From positions 1-36,154 of the forward strand of contig CALMTT010000285.1 in NCBI GenBank assembly GCA_937872615.1: a stretch of 36,154 nt of DNA. Reading direction: 5' to 3'. Positions within the stretch are counted from its first letter, which is position 1. Every line of letters begins with the position of its first letter. Shown one piece after another: positions 24,568-32,874 of this stretch. Source of the stretch: an uncultured Verrucomicrobiaceae bacterium (lineage in GTDB: Bacteria > Verrucomicrobiota > Verrucomicrobiia > Verrucomicrobiales > Verrucomicrobiaceae). The notes under the pieces were generated by a model. The model ran no database searches, was not told the DNA's origin, and saw only the letters and a list, made by a program, of their open reading frames with translations. The translations under genes were made by a program, and so were the position numbers.

Positions 24568-25137
24568 TCAAACCAGTTCCGGCCGCGTGAAGGCCGCGAC
24601 GACGGGATACCCTTTGCTCTCGATGTTCTCGCGTCCGCCTTCCTGGCGATCGACGAGGATGAGGGCGAAGGCGACCTTGCCCCCCTCCTCTTCGATGGCC
24701 TGGATGGCCTTCAAAGTCGAGTCGCCGGTGGTGATGACGTCATCGACGACGACGACGGGCTGGTCGGGCGTGAAATTGCCTTCGATGCGCTTGCCGCGGC
24801 CGTGGCCTTTGGCCTCCTTGCGCACGACAAAGGCCTGCACGGGCTTCGCATCGCCCGCCATGCTGGAGCTCATCGCCACCGCGAGCGTGATCGGGTCCGC
24901 ACCCATCGTGAGACCACCGAGCGAGCCGATGCTGAGGCCGCGTTTCGCTTCTTCCTGGCGCAGCAAATCATGCAGCACGCGACCCACGAGCACCGCTCCG
25001 CGTGAATCGAGCGTGGTGACGCGGCAATCGACATACAGATCACTCTCCTTGCCGGAGGCGAGGGTGAATTTGCCCGTCTTCACGGACTTGGCTTTGAGGA
25101 TCGTGCGGAGTTCTTCGCGGTCAGCTTGCAGGGACAT
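24568..25137 (-). CDS. pyrE: Orotate phosphoribosyltransferase
   Basis: The 189-residue enzyme joins orotate to PRPP to make orotidine monophosphate in pyrimidine synthesis. The PRPP loop is VVVVDDVITTGDST. SGKESDLYVDCRVTT, with the catalytic Asp-Cys-Arg region, and FVVRKEAKGHGRGKRIEG, the flexible loop with catalytic Lys, are clear. The ATG at 25137 gives MSLQADREELRTILK, the normal N-terminus, and lies 17 bp inside the end of the upstream hypothetical gene, so translation is coupled. Confidence 0.95.
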   Translation of the reverse strand: MSLQADREELRTILKAKSVKTGKFTLASGKESDLYVDCRVTTLDSRGAVLVGRVLHDLLRQEEAKRGLSIGSLGGLTMGADPITLAVAMSSSMAGDAKPVQAFVVRKEAKGHGRGKRIEGNFTPDQPVVVVDDVITTGDSTLKAIQAIEEEGGKVAFALILVDRQEGGRENIESKGYPVVAAFTRPELV

Positions 25138-25786
25138 CGTCGGGTGTGGGTTCGGGGTTGGGAGAGGTTTCGGATTCTTCGGCGTGAGCTTCTGGAGCGT
25201 CGGACTGGTCTGACGAGGGAGCAGGCACGACGCCATCGACGGTCAGCGTCACGCCAACGGCCTTCGCGGCTTCGACGGCGGGACCGCCGAAGGCGAGGAT
25301 GGTGGCTACTTCCTCCTGAATTTGAGCCACTTCGTCGAGTTTCAGCTCGGGATCGCGGACGATGAAGATCTCGCCGGTCTTCTTGTTCTCGTAAAAGAGC
25401 ATCTTGTTCCCATCGATCTCCTTCTCGGCGGTCTGCACGAGCTGGCGTTTCCGCTCGAGCATGAGCGCGAGGATGTAGCGGGCGTTTTCGGTCTTGGGAT
25501 CGCCTTCCTCGATGAAGCGCTGGAGCAGGTCCTGGGCGCTGGCTTTGGGGGCGATCTCCGGTTTCGCCTCGGCCTCGACCTTTTGATAAAGCGTGCGCCA
25601 GGCGGCGATGGGCTTGCGGGCCTCCTTTTCGGCGGGCCAGGCCTCGGCGCAGATGTCGCGACGGGCGTACTCGTTGAGGTCCGGATCAAAGTAGATGGCG
25701 GTGTGGAAGACCTCGCCGTCCTCGAAAGGACGCTGGGTGACGGCGCAGGCATGGGCGCGGCTGCGGATGTGCCAGTTCTGTTGCAT
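25121..25786 (-). CDS. Conserved-looking hypothetical protein in the pyrE operon
   Basis: I do not recognise the family of this 221-residue soluble protein. The N-terminus (RAHACAVTQRPFEDGEVFHT) looks like a small metal- or ligand-binding motif with one Cys and two His, and may be a zinc-ribbon remnant. Residues 85-160 are helical and charged (LMLERKRQLVQTAEKEID, then KMLFYENKKTGEIFIVRDPEL). The C-terminal 40 residues are acidic and Pro/Ser-rich, probably disordered. There is no signal peptide or membrane helix. It starts 12 bp after the LptF/G permease gene and overlaps pyrE by 17 bp, so all three are very probably one operon. Codon use matches its neighbours. Confidence 0.8.
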   Translation of the reverse strand: MQQNWHIRSRAHACAVTQRPFEDGEVFHTAIYFDPDLNEYARRDICAEAWPAEKEARKPIAAWRTLYQKVEAEAKPEIAPKASAQDLLQRFIEEGDPKTENARYILALMLERKRQLVQTAEKEIDGNKMLFYENKKTGEIFIVRDPELKLDEVAQIQEEVATILAFGGPAVEAAKAVGVTLTVDGVVPAPSSDQSDAPEAHAEESETSPNPEPTPDDVPAS

Positions 25787-25798
25787 CGGGAGTCTTGG

Positions 25799-27532
25799 TT
25801 ATGAGGACGCGACCGGGGGTTTCAAGTCGAAGTTGCCACCGGCGCGGTTTCGCGGACGGGCGATCTGTGTCGTTTTGCGCTTCTTGGGCAGCAGGCGCAG
25901 CTTGGGCAGGTCGCGGTTGTTGGAGCGGTAGTAGAAGAGCACGAGCCCGAGGCTGCCAAAGAGCAGATGCGGCATCCACACGGTGAACCAGCCGGGCAGG
26001 TGGCCGCCTTTGCCGAGATTGAGGAAGAGGTTGTTCACGAACATGAACACGAAGAACACAAAGATGCTGCCCGCGATGCCACCCACCGCGCCGCGTCGCG
26101 AGTAGGCCACGCCGAGCGGCACGGCAAACAGCACCACCGCCAGCGCCTGCCACGGCAGGGCAAAGCGATGCCACAGGTGCGTGCGGAAGGGCGCGAGCTT
26201 GTCCGCCGCGGCCTTCGGATGCGATTTGAGATACGACAGGATCTCCGGCACGCTCATGAAGTCCGCCTTCAACGCGTAGCTGACGAGGCTCCAGGGCGTC
26301 TCCTCGATCTGCGGAGCTTCGAGCACGATCTGGCCCTGCTTGTCCGGCGAAAAGGGCGGTGTGCCGATAGGATCGCCATCCTTATACAGCACCTCGTTGC
26401 CATCAAAGAAGCGCCATCCGCCGCGCGGCGTCCACGTGGCCGAGCCAGCGAGCACGGTGCGCGAGGGACTGCCATCCGCGGCTTCCTCACGCATCTGCAC
26501 GCCGTGCATGCGCTCATGACCACCACGCAACGAGAAGGGAAAGGTGCCCACATACCACGTGCGGCGGGTCTGCTCATTCCGGAACATGATCGCGGAGGCC
26601 ATGATGGAGTCAGGCGCGTTCTCCGTGAGGGCGCGGACCACTGCCTTGCGGTTTCGTTCGGCACGCGGCGCCCAGTAGTAATTCGCCACCATGCTCAGAA
26701 ACGCCGTGTAGATCGTGGCGAGGAAGATGGGCCGCAGCACGCGGGCGAGGCTTTGACCCGTGCCGAGCAGGGAGATGAGCTCGTTCGCCCGGCTCATCTT
26801 GGTGAGCGAGTAGAGCGTGGCCAGCAGCAGCGCCACGGGGATGATCGTCACGTAAATGTAGGGCAGCAGACCGGCGTAGAAGCCGAGGATGTCCGAGAGC
26901 TTTGACTTCGCCTCCTGGAAGTCTTTGAGGTTGTCCAGCAGGTCCGCGATGATCCACAGCGAGGTGAAGGAGATGAAGCAAAACACCAGCGGCTGGAGGA
27001 AGGAGCGCAGGGTGTATCTCTCGAGGATGCCGCACTTCAAATAATACCGCAGCGCCAGCGGCATCGATAGCACCGCCATGGCCAGCAGCACCTGCTTGAA
27101 GTAAAACGCGGCCGGCACCGGAGGCTCGCCCATCTCCGTCATCTGCGCATGCGCGATGTACTCCACCAGTTCGCTGGCGATCGCCCACGCGGCGATGGAC
27201 ACCGCAGCCACAGTGACGGGGAATTGCAGGCGTTTGGGCTGGTTCCACCGGCGCCAAACCACCAGCAGCAGCACGGCGGAGCCGATGGAGATCCACAAAT
27301 TGAGATACGGCAGGATGCGAGCCAGACGCTGAATGCCATACGGCACCGGTTGGTTCGAGCGGGCGGCCATCTCGATGGCCTGATCCACATCCTCATCCGG
27401 ATGCGTGCGGTGCCAGTCCTGCGAGATCGCCACGATCAGCAGGGCCAGCGCGAGCACGAAGGAGCTTCTCCCCAAGTAAGGAAGATTCAACACCCGCTGC
27501 CATGCGGCTCGTGCGCTTTGAAGCCATTTCAT
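25799..27532 (-). CDS. LptF/LptG-family lipopolysaccharide export permease with an extra N-terminal membrane domain
   Basis: The 577-residue protein has the YjgP/YjgQ (LptF/G) domain from about residue 169. ILERYTLRSFLQPLVFCF begins it, LLYSLTKMSRANELISLLGTG-like motifs follow, then a periplasmic beta-jellyroll region (residues 290-430) and C-terminal helices (VLFAVPLGVAYSRRG). Family members move LPS from the inner membrane to the outer membrane with LptB. Ahead of the domain are about 165 residues with four additional hydrophobic helices (near 24-37, 74-93, 104-125 and 142-164), which ordinary LptF/G of 350-400 residues lacks. I chose the ATG at 27532 because earlier codons run antisense to the glycosylase gene. 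Only one permease of the usual pair is here. Confidence 0.87.
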   Translation of the reverse strand: MKWLQSARAAWQRVLNLPYLGRSSFVLALALLIVAISQDWHRTHPDEDVDQAIEMAARSNQPVPYGIQRLARILPYLNLWISIGSAVLLLVVWRRWNQPKRLQFPVTVAAVSIAAWAIASELVEYIAHAQMTEMGEPPVPAAFYFKQVLLAMAVLSMPLALRYYLKCGILERYTLRSFLQPLVFCFISFTSLWIIADLLDNLKDFQEAKSKLSDILGFYAGLLPYIYVTIIPVALLLATLYSLTKMSRANELISLLGTGQSLARVLRPIFLATIYTAFLSMVANYYWAPRAERNRKAVVRALTENAPDSIMASAIMFRNEQTRRTWYVGTFPFSLRGGHERMHGVQMREEAADGSPSRTVLAGSATWTPRGGWRFFDGNEVLYKDGDPIGTPPFSPDKQGQIVLEAPQIEETPWSLVSYALKADFMSVPEILSYLKSHPKAAADKLAPFRTHLWHRFALPWQALAVVLFAVPLGVAYSRRGAVGGIAGSIFVFFVFMFVNNLFLNLGKGGHLPGWFTVWMPHLLFGSLGLVLFYYRSNNRDLPKLRLLPKKRKTTQIARPRNRAGGNFDLKPPVASS

Positions 27533-27625
27533 GCCGTGAAACTGCCACTTCGGCCATGCGCCGGGACGCGTCAAGGCTCGCCGCCCCGGTTGACGGCCCC
27601 CGCCGCCCGAGCCAGAGGCTGGCGC

Positions 27626-28348
27626 ATGCCCGCCCATCCGCTCATCCAGGCCGCCGAAACCCTCCGCGAGGCCCTGCGCCCGCTGACTTTCGCCCCGCCG
27701 GTCGATTATGTGTATCAACCGCTCGATTACGCCTGGGCACCGCACACCGCCTACCTCTCCCGCTTTGGCAGCGGTCGCAAAAAAGTCGTCTTCGTCGGCA
27801 TGAACCCCGGCCCGTTCGGCATGACGCAGACCGGCGTGCCCTTTGGGGAGATCGCCGCCGTGCGCGACTGGATGAAAATCCACGAACCCGTGGGCAAACC
27901 ACCTCGCGAGCATCCCAAACGCCCCGTGCTCGGCTTTGACTGCCCGCAGTCCGAAGTGAGCGGAAGACGCCTTTGGGGCCATTTCGCAGCCAAATTCGGC
28001 GCACCCGAGAATTTCTTCCGCGTGCACTTCGTGGCGAACTACTGCCCGCTCGTCTTCATCGAGGCCGGTGGCAAAAATTTCACACCCGACAAACTCCCCG
28101 CCGCCGAGGCAAGCGCCCTTAACGAGCCCTGCGATGCTCATTTGCGGGCCGTCATCACCGCTTTGCAACCCGAGTGGGTCATCGGTGTCGGCGCTTACGC
28201 TGAAGCATGCGCCGTGCGTGCCGTCGAAAATCTGCGCGGCAGCTTCAAAACCGGTCGCATCCTTCATCCGAGCCCCGCGAGCCCCGCCGCGAACCGCGAC
28301 TGGGCCGGTGCGGCCACGAAGCAGCTCGAAAAACTCGGCGTCTGGTAG
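27626..28348 (+). CDS. Single-strand-selective uracil-DNA glycosylase, SMUG1 type
   Basis: The 240-residue enzyme removes uracil and related damaged bases from DNA. Residues 58-70 hold the family-1-like motif GMNPGPFGMTQTG, followed by VPFGEI. Near the C-terminus HPSPAS (from His214) is the second catalytic motif, and VHFVANYCPLVFIEAGGKNFTPDKL is a SMUG1-type strand and loop. Bacterial SMUG1 homologues occur in a limited set of phyla, including Planctomycetota and Verrucomicrobiota. The start is 94 bp away from the divergent LptF/G gene. The next gene follows after 49 bp on the same strand. Confidence 0.92.
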   Translation: MPAHPLIQAAETLREALRPLTFAPPVDYVYQPLDYAWAPHTAYLSRFGSGRKKVVFVGMNPGPFGMTQTGVPFGEIAAVRDWMKIHEPVGKPPREHPKRPVLGFDCPQSEVSGRRLWGHFAAKFGAPENFFRVHFVANYCPLVFIEAGGKNFTPDKLPAAEASALNEPCDAHLRAVITALQPEWVIGVGAYAEACAVRAVENLRGSFKTGRILHPSPASPAANRDWAGAATKQLEKLGVW

Positions 28349-28397
28349 CCGCGTGGTTGACCGGGGCAGGCTTCGCCCGCAGCTTGGGGGCCTCCCG

Positions 28398-29339
28398 ATG
28401 CTCGAACCCTTTTCCACGCTCCAGGAATCTGGCCTGGCGCAGCCGCAGGCTGGCGCGGACAAGCTCGACGGCTGGTCACCCGAGCTGCTTGTGGGCCTGG
28501 ACTGGGTGCGTCTGGCGGAACTCGCCCGCGGTGTCGCGGCCGAAGGCGGCTGCGAGCTCGCCGGCTCGCGCAACTTTCCCGATGGCAGCGTGATGTTTGC
28601 CATGATCGAGCGGCCTCGCAGCACCACGCCGCAGCGTGCGCTCGTCAAACTGGCGCCGTGGAATGAATGGGGTGCCACGCCGGAGACCGTCGAGCACTTC
28701 GCGCAAGAAATCGCCACCGCGAAAAACTCGCGTGGCATCCTCATCGCTCCCGCGGGCTTCAGCACCGCCGCTTTGCACACGGCTCAAAAGCATCGCATCG
28801 AGGCCGTCGATGCCACCACGCTCTGCTCCGCCCTCAGCGGCCTGCGCCCGGAGAAGAGCGAGATCATGTTCGCCGTGGCCACCACGGGCGATTACGCCAC
28901 GCCGACCTGCCCCATCTGCGATAAACGCCTTCACCGCACCGAGCAGCAGGCTCCATCACTGCCTTCGCGCACCATCGATGTCAGCGGGCTCATCGCCGAT
29001 CCCGTGGTGTGTGATCAATTGCTCATCACCGAAAGTGCCGAGGCCACCTTCCTCCAAGAAGTGCGTTGCTGCTCGCTCATCGTGCGAGGTCAGGCCGCTG
29101 GGAACTTTGTCTGCCACGGCCCGGTCACGCTGGAGGCCAGCGGCATCCTTTCCGGCACCGTCGCGGCCCGTTCACTCCATGTGCGGGATGGCGGCCAGCT
29201 TCTCGGCCAGTTTCACATCCTCGAGGGCAAGCTCGAGCCTCTCGTGAAAACCGCCGCCCGCTGGCACTGGCGCTGTGCGAATGCCGCGAACGCCCTCGGA
29301 TGCTCACAAGTGCTGTTTGAGCCTCACGAGCCCGGTTGA
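28398..29339 (+). CDS. Mrr-like nuclease-fold domain fused to a bactofilin domain
   Basis: In this 313-residue protein, residues 28-150 resemble the Mrr/restriction-endonuclease-like fold: LVGLDWVRLAELARGVAAEGG, then NFPDGSVMFAMIE, ALVKLAPWN, and the late ATAKNSRGILIAPAGFSTAALH, which matches the usual GVLVTTSGFTxxA element. The expected Asp of PDGGVDL is Met here, and Gln of VQCK is Leu, although Lys84 remains, so catalysis is doubtful. A CPIC motif at 171-174 may be half of a zinc knuckle. Residues 195-275 show the repetitive beta-helix pattern of a polymer-forming bactofilin domain (LIVRGQAAGNFVCHGPVTLE, SGILSGTVAARSLHV). I know of no named family with this order. It lies 49 bp after the SMUG1 gene and converges with terC. 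Confidence 0.78.
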   Translation: MLEPFSTLQESGLAQPQAGADKLDGWSPELLVGLDWVRLAELARGVAAEGGCELAGSRNFPDGSVMFAMIERPRSTTPQRALVKLAPWNEWGATPETVEHFAQEIATAKNSRGILIAPAGFSTAALHTAQKHRIEAVDATTLCSALSGLRPEKSEIMFAVATTGDYATPTCPICDKRLHRTEQQAPSLPSRTIDVSGLIADPVVCDQLLITESAEATFLQEVRCCSLIVRGQAAGNFVCHGPVTLEASGILSGTVAARSLHVRDGGQLLGQFHILEGKLEPLVKTAARWHWRCANAANALGCSQVLFEPHEPG

Positions 29340-29341
29340 GC

Positions 29342-30208
29342 TTACGCGGCTTTTTTGCCGACTTTGGACCACACGAGCTTAAACGGCATCGTGATGACCA
29401 CGATCACCGCTCCGATCACCGAGGCGACAATGTTCATCGGGATCAAAACGAGCTGCAGGAAAGGCTTCGAGAGCTTTTGCAGCCATTCAAGCTGCGACCA
29501 CGCGAGCGTGAGCGCGGTCAAAACGATGATGCCGGCGAATTTGCCAATCTTCAGCTCGGTGGGTGAGAACTGATGGAACCAATGCTCGAACTGCAACTCC
29601 GCCAGCAGCAGCAAACCGACATAGCCGACGAGGATGAAGGCCGTGTGCTCGAGCACCGGATACTTCTCGATCATCTTCACCGCCACGTTGGCGATCAAAC
29701 GAAGGGCGATGATGCCAATCGTCACGCCGACATACACCGGCCAAAGGTCTTTCGGGCTGAGGGCGATGGCGGCGACGACATTGTCCACGCTCAAGCTGAG
29801 GTCCATGAGCGAGATCATCACGATCGTGGCTCCAAAGGTACGGTGATGCACATTCACCGCCTCGCCCTCATCTTCCTCCTGCCCTTTTTGCCCCACGAAA
29901 TGGGCGCACATCAGCCACACGAGGTAAAGAGCCCCGAGCAGCATGATCCAGTGGTTCGCAATGATCCAGCTCGCCACCAGCAGCGCCACCACGCGGAAGC
30001 CGTAGGCACCGATGTAGCCGATGTTCATCGCTGTCTGGCGTTGCTTGTCATCCAGATGCCGTGCCATGGCGGCGATGGCCAGCGCATTGTCCACGGAGAG
30101 CAGCCCCTCGATCACGACGAGAGAAAAGATGACAGGAAGGGCTTCTTGGATCTTGGGCCAGAGGTCAGCGGCGGCGAGGAAGTCAGCAATCATGCGGGAG
30201 CGTGTCAT
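29342..30208 (-). CDS. TerC-family integral membrane protein
   Basis: The 288-residue protein has seven or eight helices. Its two TerC signatures are IEGLLSVDNALAIA (residues 33-46) and LSLSVDNVVAAIA (about 138-150), whose acidic and Asn residues lie within helices and may bind metal ions. TerC/Alx/YkoY proteins are linked to manganese export and tellurite resistance. A second ATG five codons in (30193) is possible; the upstream one is preceded by AGGGG about nine bases away. It converges with the Mrr-like/bactofilin gene, only 2 bp apart. No tellurite operon genes are nearby, so a general metal-handling role is more likely. Confidence 0.9.
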   Translation of the reverse strand: MTRSRMIADFLAAADLWPKIQEALPVIFSLVVIEGLLSVDNALAIAAMARHLDDKQRQTAMNIGYIGAYGFRVVALLVASWIIANHWIMLLGALYLVWLMCAHFVGQKGQEEDEGEAVNVHHRTFGATIVMISLMDLSLSVDNVVAAIALSPKDLWPVYVGVTIGIIALRLIANVAVKMIEKYPVLEHTAFILVGYVGLLLLAELQFEHWFHQFSPTELKIGKFAGIIVLTALTLAWSQLEWLQKLSKPFLQLVLIPMNIVASVIGAVIVVITMPFKLVWSKVGKKAA

Positions 30209-30266
30209 CTATGACGCCCCTGCGCAGAGCTTTCCAGCGGTTTCCGGTGCTTTGCAGGCGCAAAAA

Positions 30267-30299
30267 AGGCCGGACACGCCAACCATGCGCATCCGGCCT
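30267..30299 (-). terminator. Rho-independent terminator after the porin gene
   Basis: The 8-bp arms AGGCCGGA and TCCGGCCT enclose a 17-base loop and are followed on the minus strand by a run of six T (reverse of 30262-30267). It ends the porin gene at 30332. Confidence 0.75.
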
Positions 30300-30331
30300 G
30301 TGTTTTGCTCAAACCAACGAAACCTGCGGGA

Positions 30332-31834
30332 TCAGAAGTTGATCTGCGCCTGCATGCCGATGTAGTCGTATTTCACGTCCGGGAAGGGGGCCACGGTCGT
30401 GTTCGTGCGGGTGCCACGGTTGTACATCAGGCTGAGCTCCAGCTCAGGATAGGGGATGTAGCGCACACCAAGACCAATCTCGTCCACCTGATCACGCGGG
30501 GCGTTCGTGGCGAATTTGCGGCCGCCGTTGTACGTCTGCCAGCGGACAAAAGGAATCAGCTCCTTCTGATCCGCGAAGACATGGCGGTAGCAGGCCTGCA
30601 CGTAGCCGCCCTGCAGGCTCTGCGCGATGATCGTGTTCGACGCGGTGTCGAGCTGCGGGCCCTGGCCCCAGTTCCACTCGGCTTCCAGACCAAAAGGCTG
30701 CGGATAAATGATGGCGGAGACACCCACGCGCTGATCCTTCACGCCACCACCGCCGAAGGTCGGTGCGCCCGGACCGGCTGTGGTCGGGACGAACTTGCCC
30801 GTGTAGCCGTTCAAAGCCAGCTCGACGAACTGGCCGTTGGATAACTCGAACGGATAGGCGACACGCGCGATATAGTGCGGCTGGCCATTGAGGTCCGCCC
30901 GGTTCAGGCCCTGGCCGTTGTAGGCCCCGATGGCAATCACGCCATAGTCACCGCTGCCGCGCAGGCCCATCTTCACGAGGTCCTTGAAGCGGTTGCGGAT
31001 GTGATACGGCGCCCACATGAAGAACGCGCCGAAGTCACGCTCGCCCTCGACGGCGCTGTTGATCGCGTCGGGACGCTCTAAGGCGAGGCGGTTTTGCGAG
31101 GACTGCAAGTTCGCCCAGCCGAAGGGCACCTTCGACATGCCGAAGCGCACCCGGAACTCACGCGCAGGATCCAGCGAGATGTCCGCATAGTAGTCACGAG
31201 CCTGCAGAACGTTCACGCCGGCTGCTGAGCCGAAATAGTCCAACTGCGCATAGATGTACAGGTGGTCGGTAACGTCGCCACTGAAGGTCAGGCGACCACG
31301 GCGGATGCCGAAGGTCTGCCCATCGGATGCCAGCGGATCAGCAGGCACATTCAACTCGCCGCCGCTCTGGCGCAGGAGGGCATCGCCGCGGAACTGCATG
31401 TACCCCTTCAGCTTGATGCGCTCATACCACTTGTCGGAGAGCAGCGCGTCGAGGTCTGTCTTGCTCAGCGTGGAGGGGGAGGTGTTGTCGCTGATCTTCG
31501 AGATCTCCTCCACTTGGCTCTTCGTCTGGAAAAGGTTCGAGCTGAGGTTGCTGAGCTGCTCCTCCGTCTGCGCGAGGCGTTTCTCCAGGCCGCCAGTGCC
31601 GGCCGCGGCGGCTGGGGCCGGGGTCTTCTTCTCCGCGGCATCCTCCGCCTTCATGGTGGCGATGAGCAGATCATATTCATCTGAGGTGATGGAGCCTTTT
31701 TGCTTCAGGATGTAGAACAGCTTTTCCATCGCGGGGCTGGCGGAGACAGGCATCGAAGGAGGCAGCGCCACCGTGACGGCCGTCAGCAGCGCCAGGAAAC
31801 GACCGGGAAGGCTGTGAGGAGTGAGTTTCAGCAT
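30332..31834 (-). CDS. OprP/OprO-type phosphate-selective porin
   Basis: The 500-residue outer-membrane protein has a signal peptide (residues 1-32, ending MPVSAS). A periplasmic N-terminal segment follows, with a coiled coil (about residues 82-113, LEKRLAQTEEQLSNLSSNLF), and then a long beta-barrel region ending in the outer-membrane C-terminal pattern with terminal Phe (MQAQINF). The pattern GIRRGRLTFSGDVTDHLYIYAQLD and ALERPDAINSAVEGERDFG match the Porin_O_P family (PF07396). It is divergent from pstS and probably belongs to the same phosphate-starvation response. Substrate specificity is inferred from family and position. I chose the ATG at 31834 because it starts the signal peptide. Confidence 0.88.
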   Translation of the reverse strand: MLKLTPHSLPGRFLALLTAVTVALPPSMPVSASPAMEKLFYILKQKGSITSDEYDLLIATMKAEDAAEKKTPAPAAAAGTGGLEKRLAQTEEQLSNLSSNLFQTKSQVEEISKISDNTSPSTLSKTDLDALLSDKWYERIKLKGYMQFRGDALLRQSGGELNVPADPLASDGQTFGIRRGRLTFSGDVTDHLYIYAQLDYFGSAAGVNVLQARDYYADISLDPAREFRVRFGMSKVPFGWANLQSSQNRLALERPDAINSAVEGERDFGAFFMWAPYHIRNRFKDLVKMGLRGSGDYGVIAIGAYNGQGLNRADLNGQPHYIARVAYPFELSNGQFVELALNGYTGKFVPTTAGPGAPTFGGGGVKDQRVGVSAIIYPQPFGLEAEWNWGQGPQLDTASNTIIAQSLQGGYVQACYRHVFADQKELIPFVRWQTYNGGRKFATNAPRDQVDEIGLGVRYIPYPELELSLMYNRGTRTNTTVAPFPDVKYDYIGMQAQINF

Positions 31835-32040
31835 GGGAATGTTGCGTTTGTGTTGCTTTGCGGTTTCATCGTGATTGTCACGATGCTGTCGCTTTAGCCG
31901 GTTCATCCCCGCCCTGACCAGACTTCCAGGGTTACACTTCCGTCACATTGGCAATGGTGATCGTCTTGTGTCAAAAACGTCACGAAACCCAACTGGTCGC
32001 TGTGACACCATCTGCGCATGGATGAGGCCTCCAACATCCT
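31835..32040. promoter_or_regulatory. Divergent porin/pstS promoter region
   Basis: This 206-bp gap must hold promoters for the porin (minus) and the pst operon (plus). It contains several TGTCA or GTCAC half-sites, for example near 31876, 31942, 31969, 31979 and, reversed, 32001. The best-organised pair is reported separately as a candidate Pho box. I see no riboswitch or terminator in it. Confidence 0.6.
31875..31892 (+). promoter_or_regulatory. Candidate Pho box (PhoB-type operator)
   Basis: TTGTCAC-GATG-CTGTCGC consists of two TGTC-containing heptamers separated by 4 bp, giving the 11-bp spacing of PhoB direct repeats. It lies 41 bp upstream of the porin start and about 150 bp from pstS. 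The resemblance to the E. coli consensus is good, but the binding regulator in this organism is not known. Confidence 0.4.
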
Positions 32041-32853
32041 ATGATGAAACGCATCCTCACCCTCGCCCTCCTCACGATCGCCGCCGTTTCCGTGCAGGCG
32101 CAGTCCACGCTCCGCATCCGCGGCTCTGACACGCTTGGCGCGAAATTGATCCCCTCCCTCGCCGAGTCCTTCAAGAAGACCGGTGGCAAGGTCAGCTTCG
32201 ACATCGCCGCCGAAGGCTCCTCCACCGCCTTCACGAATCTCGCGTCCGGCACCGCAGAGGTCGGCATGTCCTCCCGCAAGGTGAAGGCCGATGAAAAGAC
32301 CCTCTGCCGCAGCAAGGGCATCGCCTTGAACGAAATCGAGATCGCCTGGGACATGATCACCATCGTGGTCAACGCCAAAAACCCCGTCTCCGACCTCTCG
32401 AAGAAGCAGATCATGCAGATCTTCGCCGGTGACATCACCGACTGGAGCGAAATCGGCGGCACGCCCGGCCCGATCAGCGTTTACACCCGCAACACCTCCT
32501 CCGGCACCTACAAGGACTTCATGACCCTGGCCATGAAGGGCCGCGAATACGGCAAAAACAGCCAGAAGATGGCCGGTAACGAGCAGATCGCCGCGGAAGT
32601 GGGCAGCAACCCGAACGGCATCGGCTACGTCGGCTATGCCTACGCGGGCGCCAAAGGCACTAAGATCGTCACCATCGACGGCAAGGCCCCGAATCCCGCC
32701 GCCGTGAAGAGCTACCCGCTCTCCCGCCCCACCTATTTGTACACCGCCGGCGAGCCTGCGGGCAACACCAAGGCCTTCATCGACTTCTGCCTCAGCCCGG
32801 CTGGCGAGGCGATCATCACCAAGGCTGGCTTCGTCGCTCTTTCCGCGAAGTAA
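32041..32853 (+). CDS. pstS: Phosphate ABC transporter substrate-binding protein PstS
   Basis: The 270-residue periplasmic protein binds phosphate and delivers it to PstCA. A signal peptide of about 20 residues precedes the mature start QSTLRIRGSDTLGAKLIPSL. The phosphate-binding loops are visible as RGSDT, AAEGSSTAF and TRNTSSGTYKDF, matching the PBP_like_2 type. The start codon is doubled (ATGATG, 32041 or 32044). It is first in the pst operon and is followed by an internal terminator-like hairpin, which would raise its level above that of the permease genes. Confidence 0.94.
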   Translation: MMKRILTLALLTIAAVSVQAQSTLRIRGSDTLGAKLIPSLAESFKKTGGKVSFDIAAEGSSTAFTNLASGTAEVGMSSRKVKADEKTLCRSKGIALNEIEIAWDMITIVVNAKNPVSDLSKKQIMQIFAGDITDWSEIGGTPGPISVYTRNTSSGTYKDFMTLAMKGREYGKNSQKMAGNEQIAAEVGSNPNGIGYVGYAYAGAKGTKIVTIDGKAPNPAAVKSYPLSRPTYLYTAGEPAGNTKAFIDFCLSPAGEAIITKAGFVALSAK

Positions 32854-32874
32854 TCGTCGATTGACCGTTTCACG

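Noticed and set aside
27533..28780. N-terminal 416-codon extension of the LptF/G frame
   Set aside because: It runs antisense through the SMUG1-type gene and into the Mrr-like/bactofilin gene; protein-like features begin only at the ATG at 27532.
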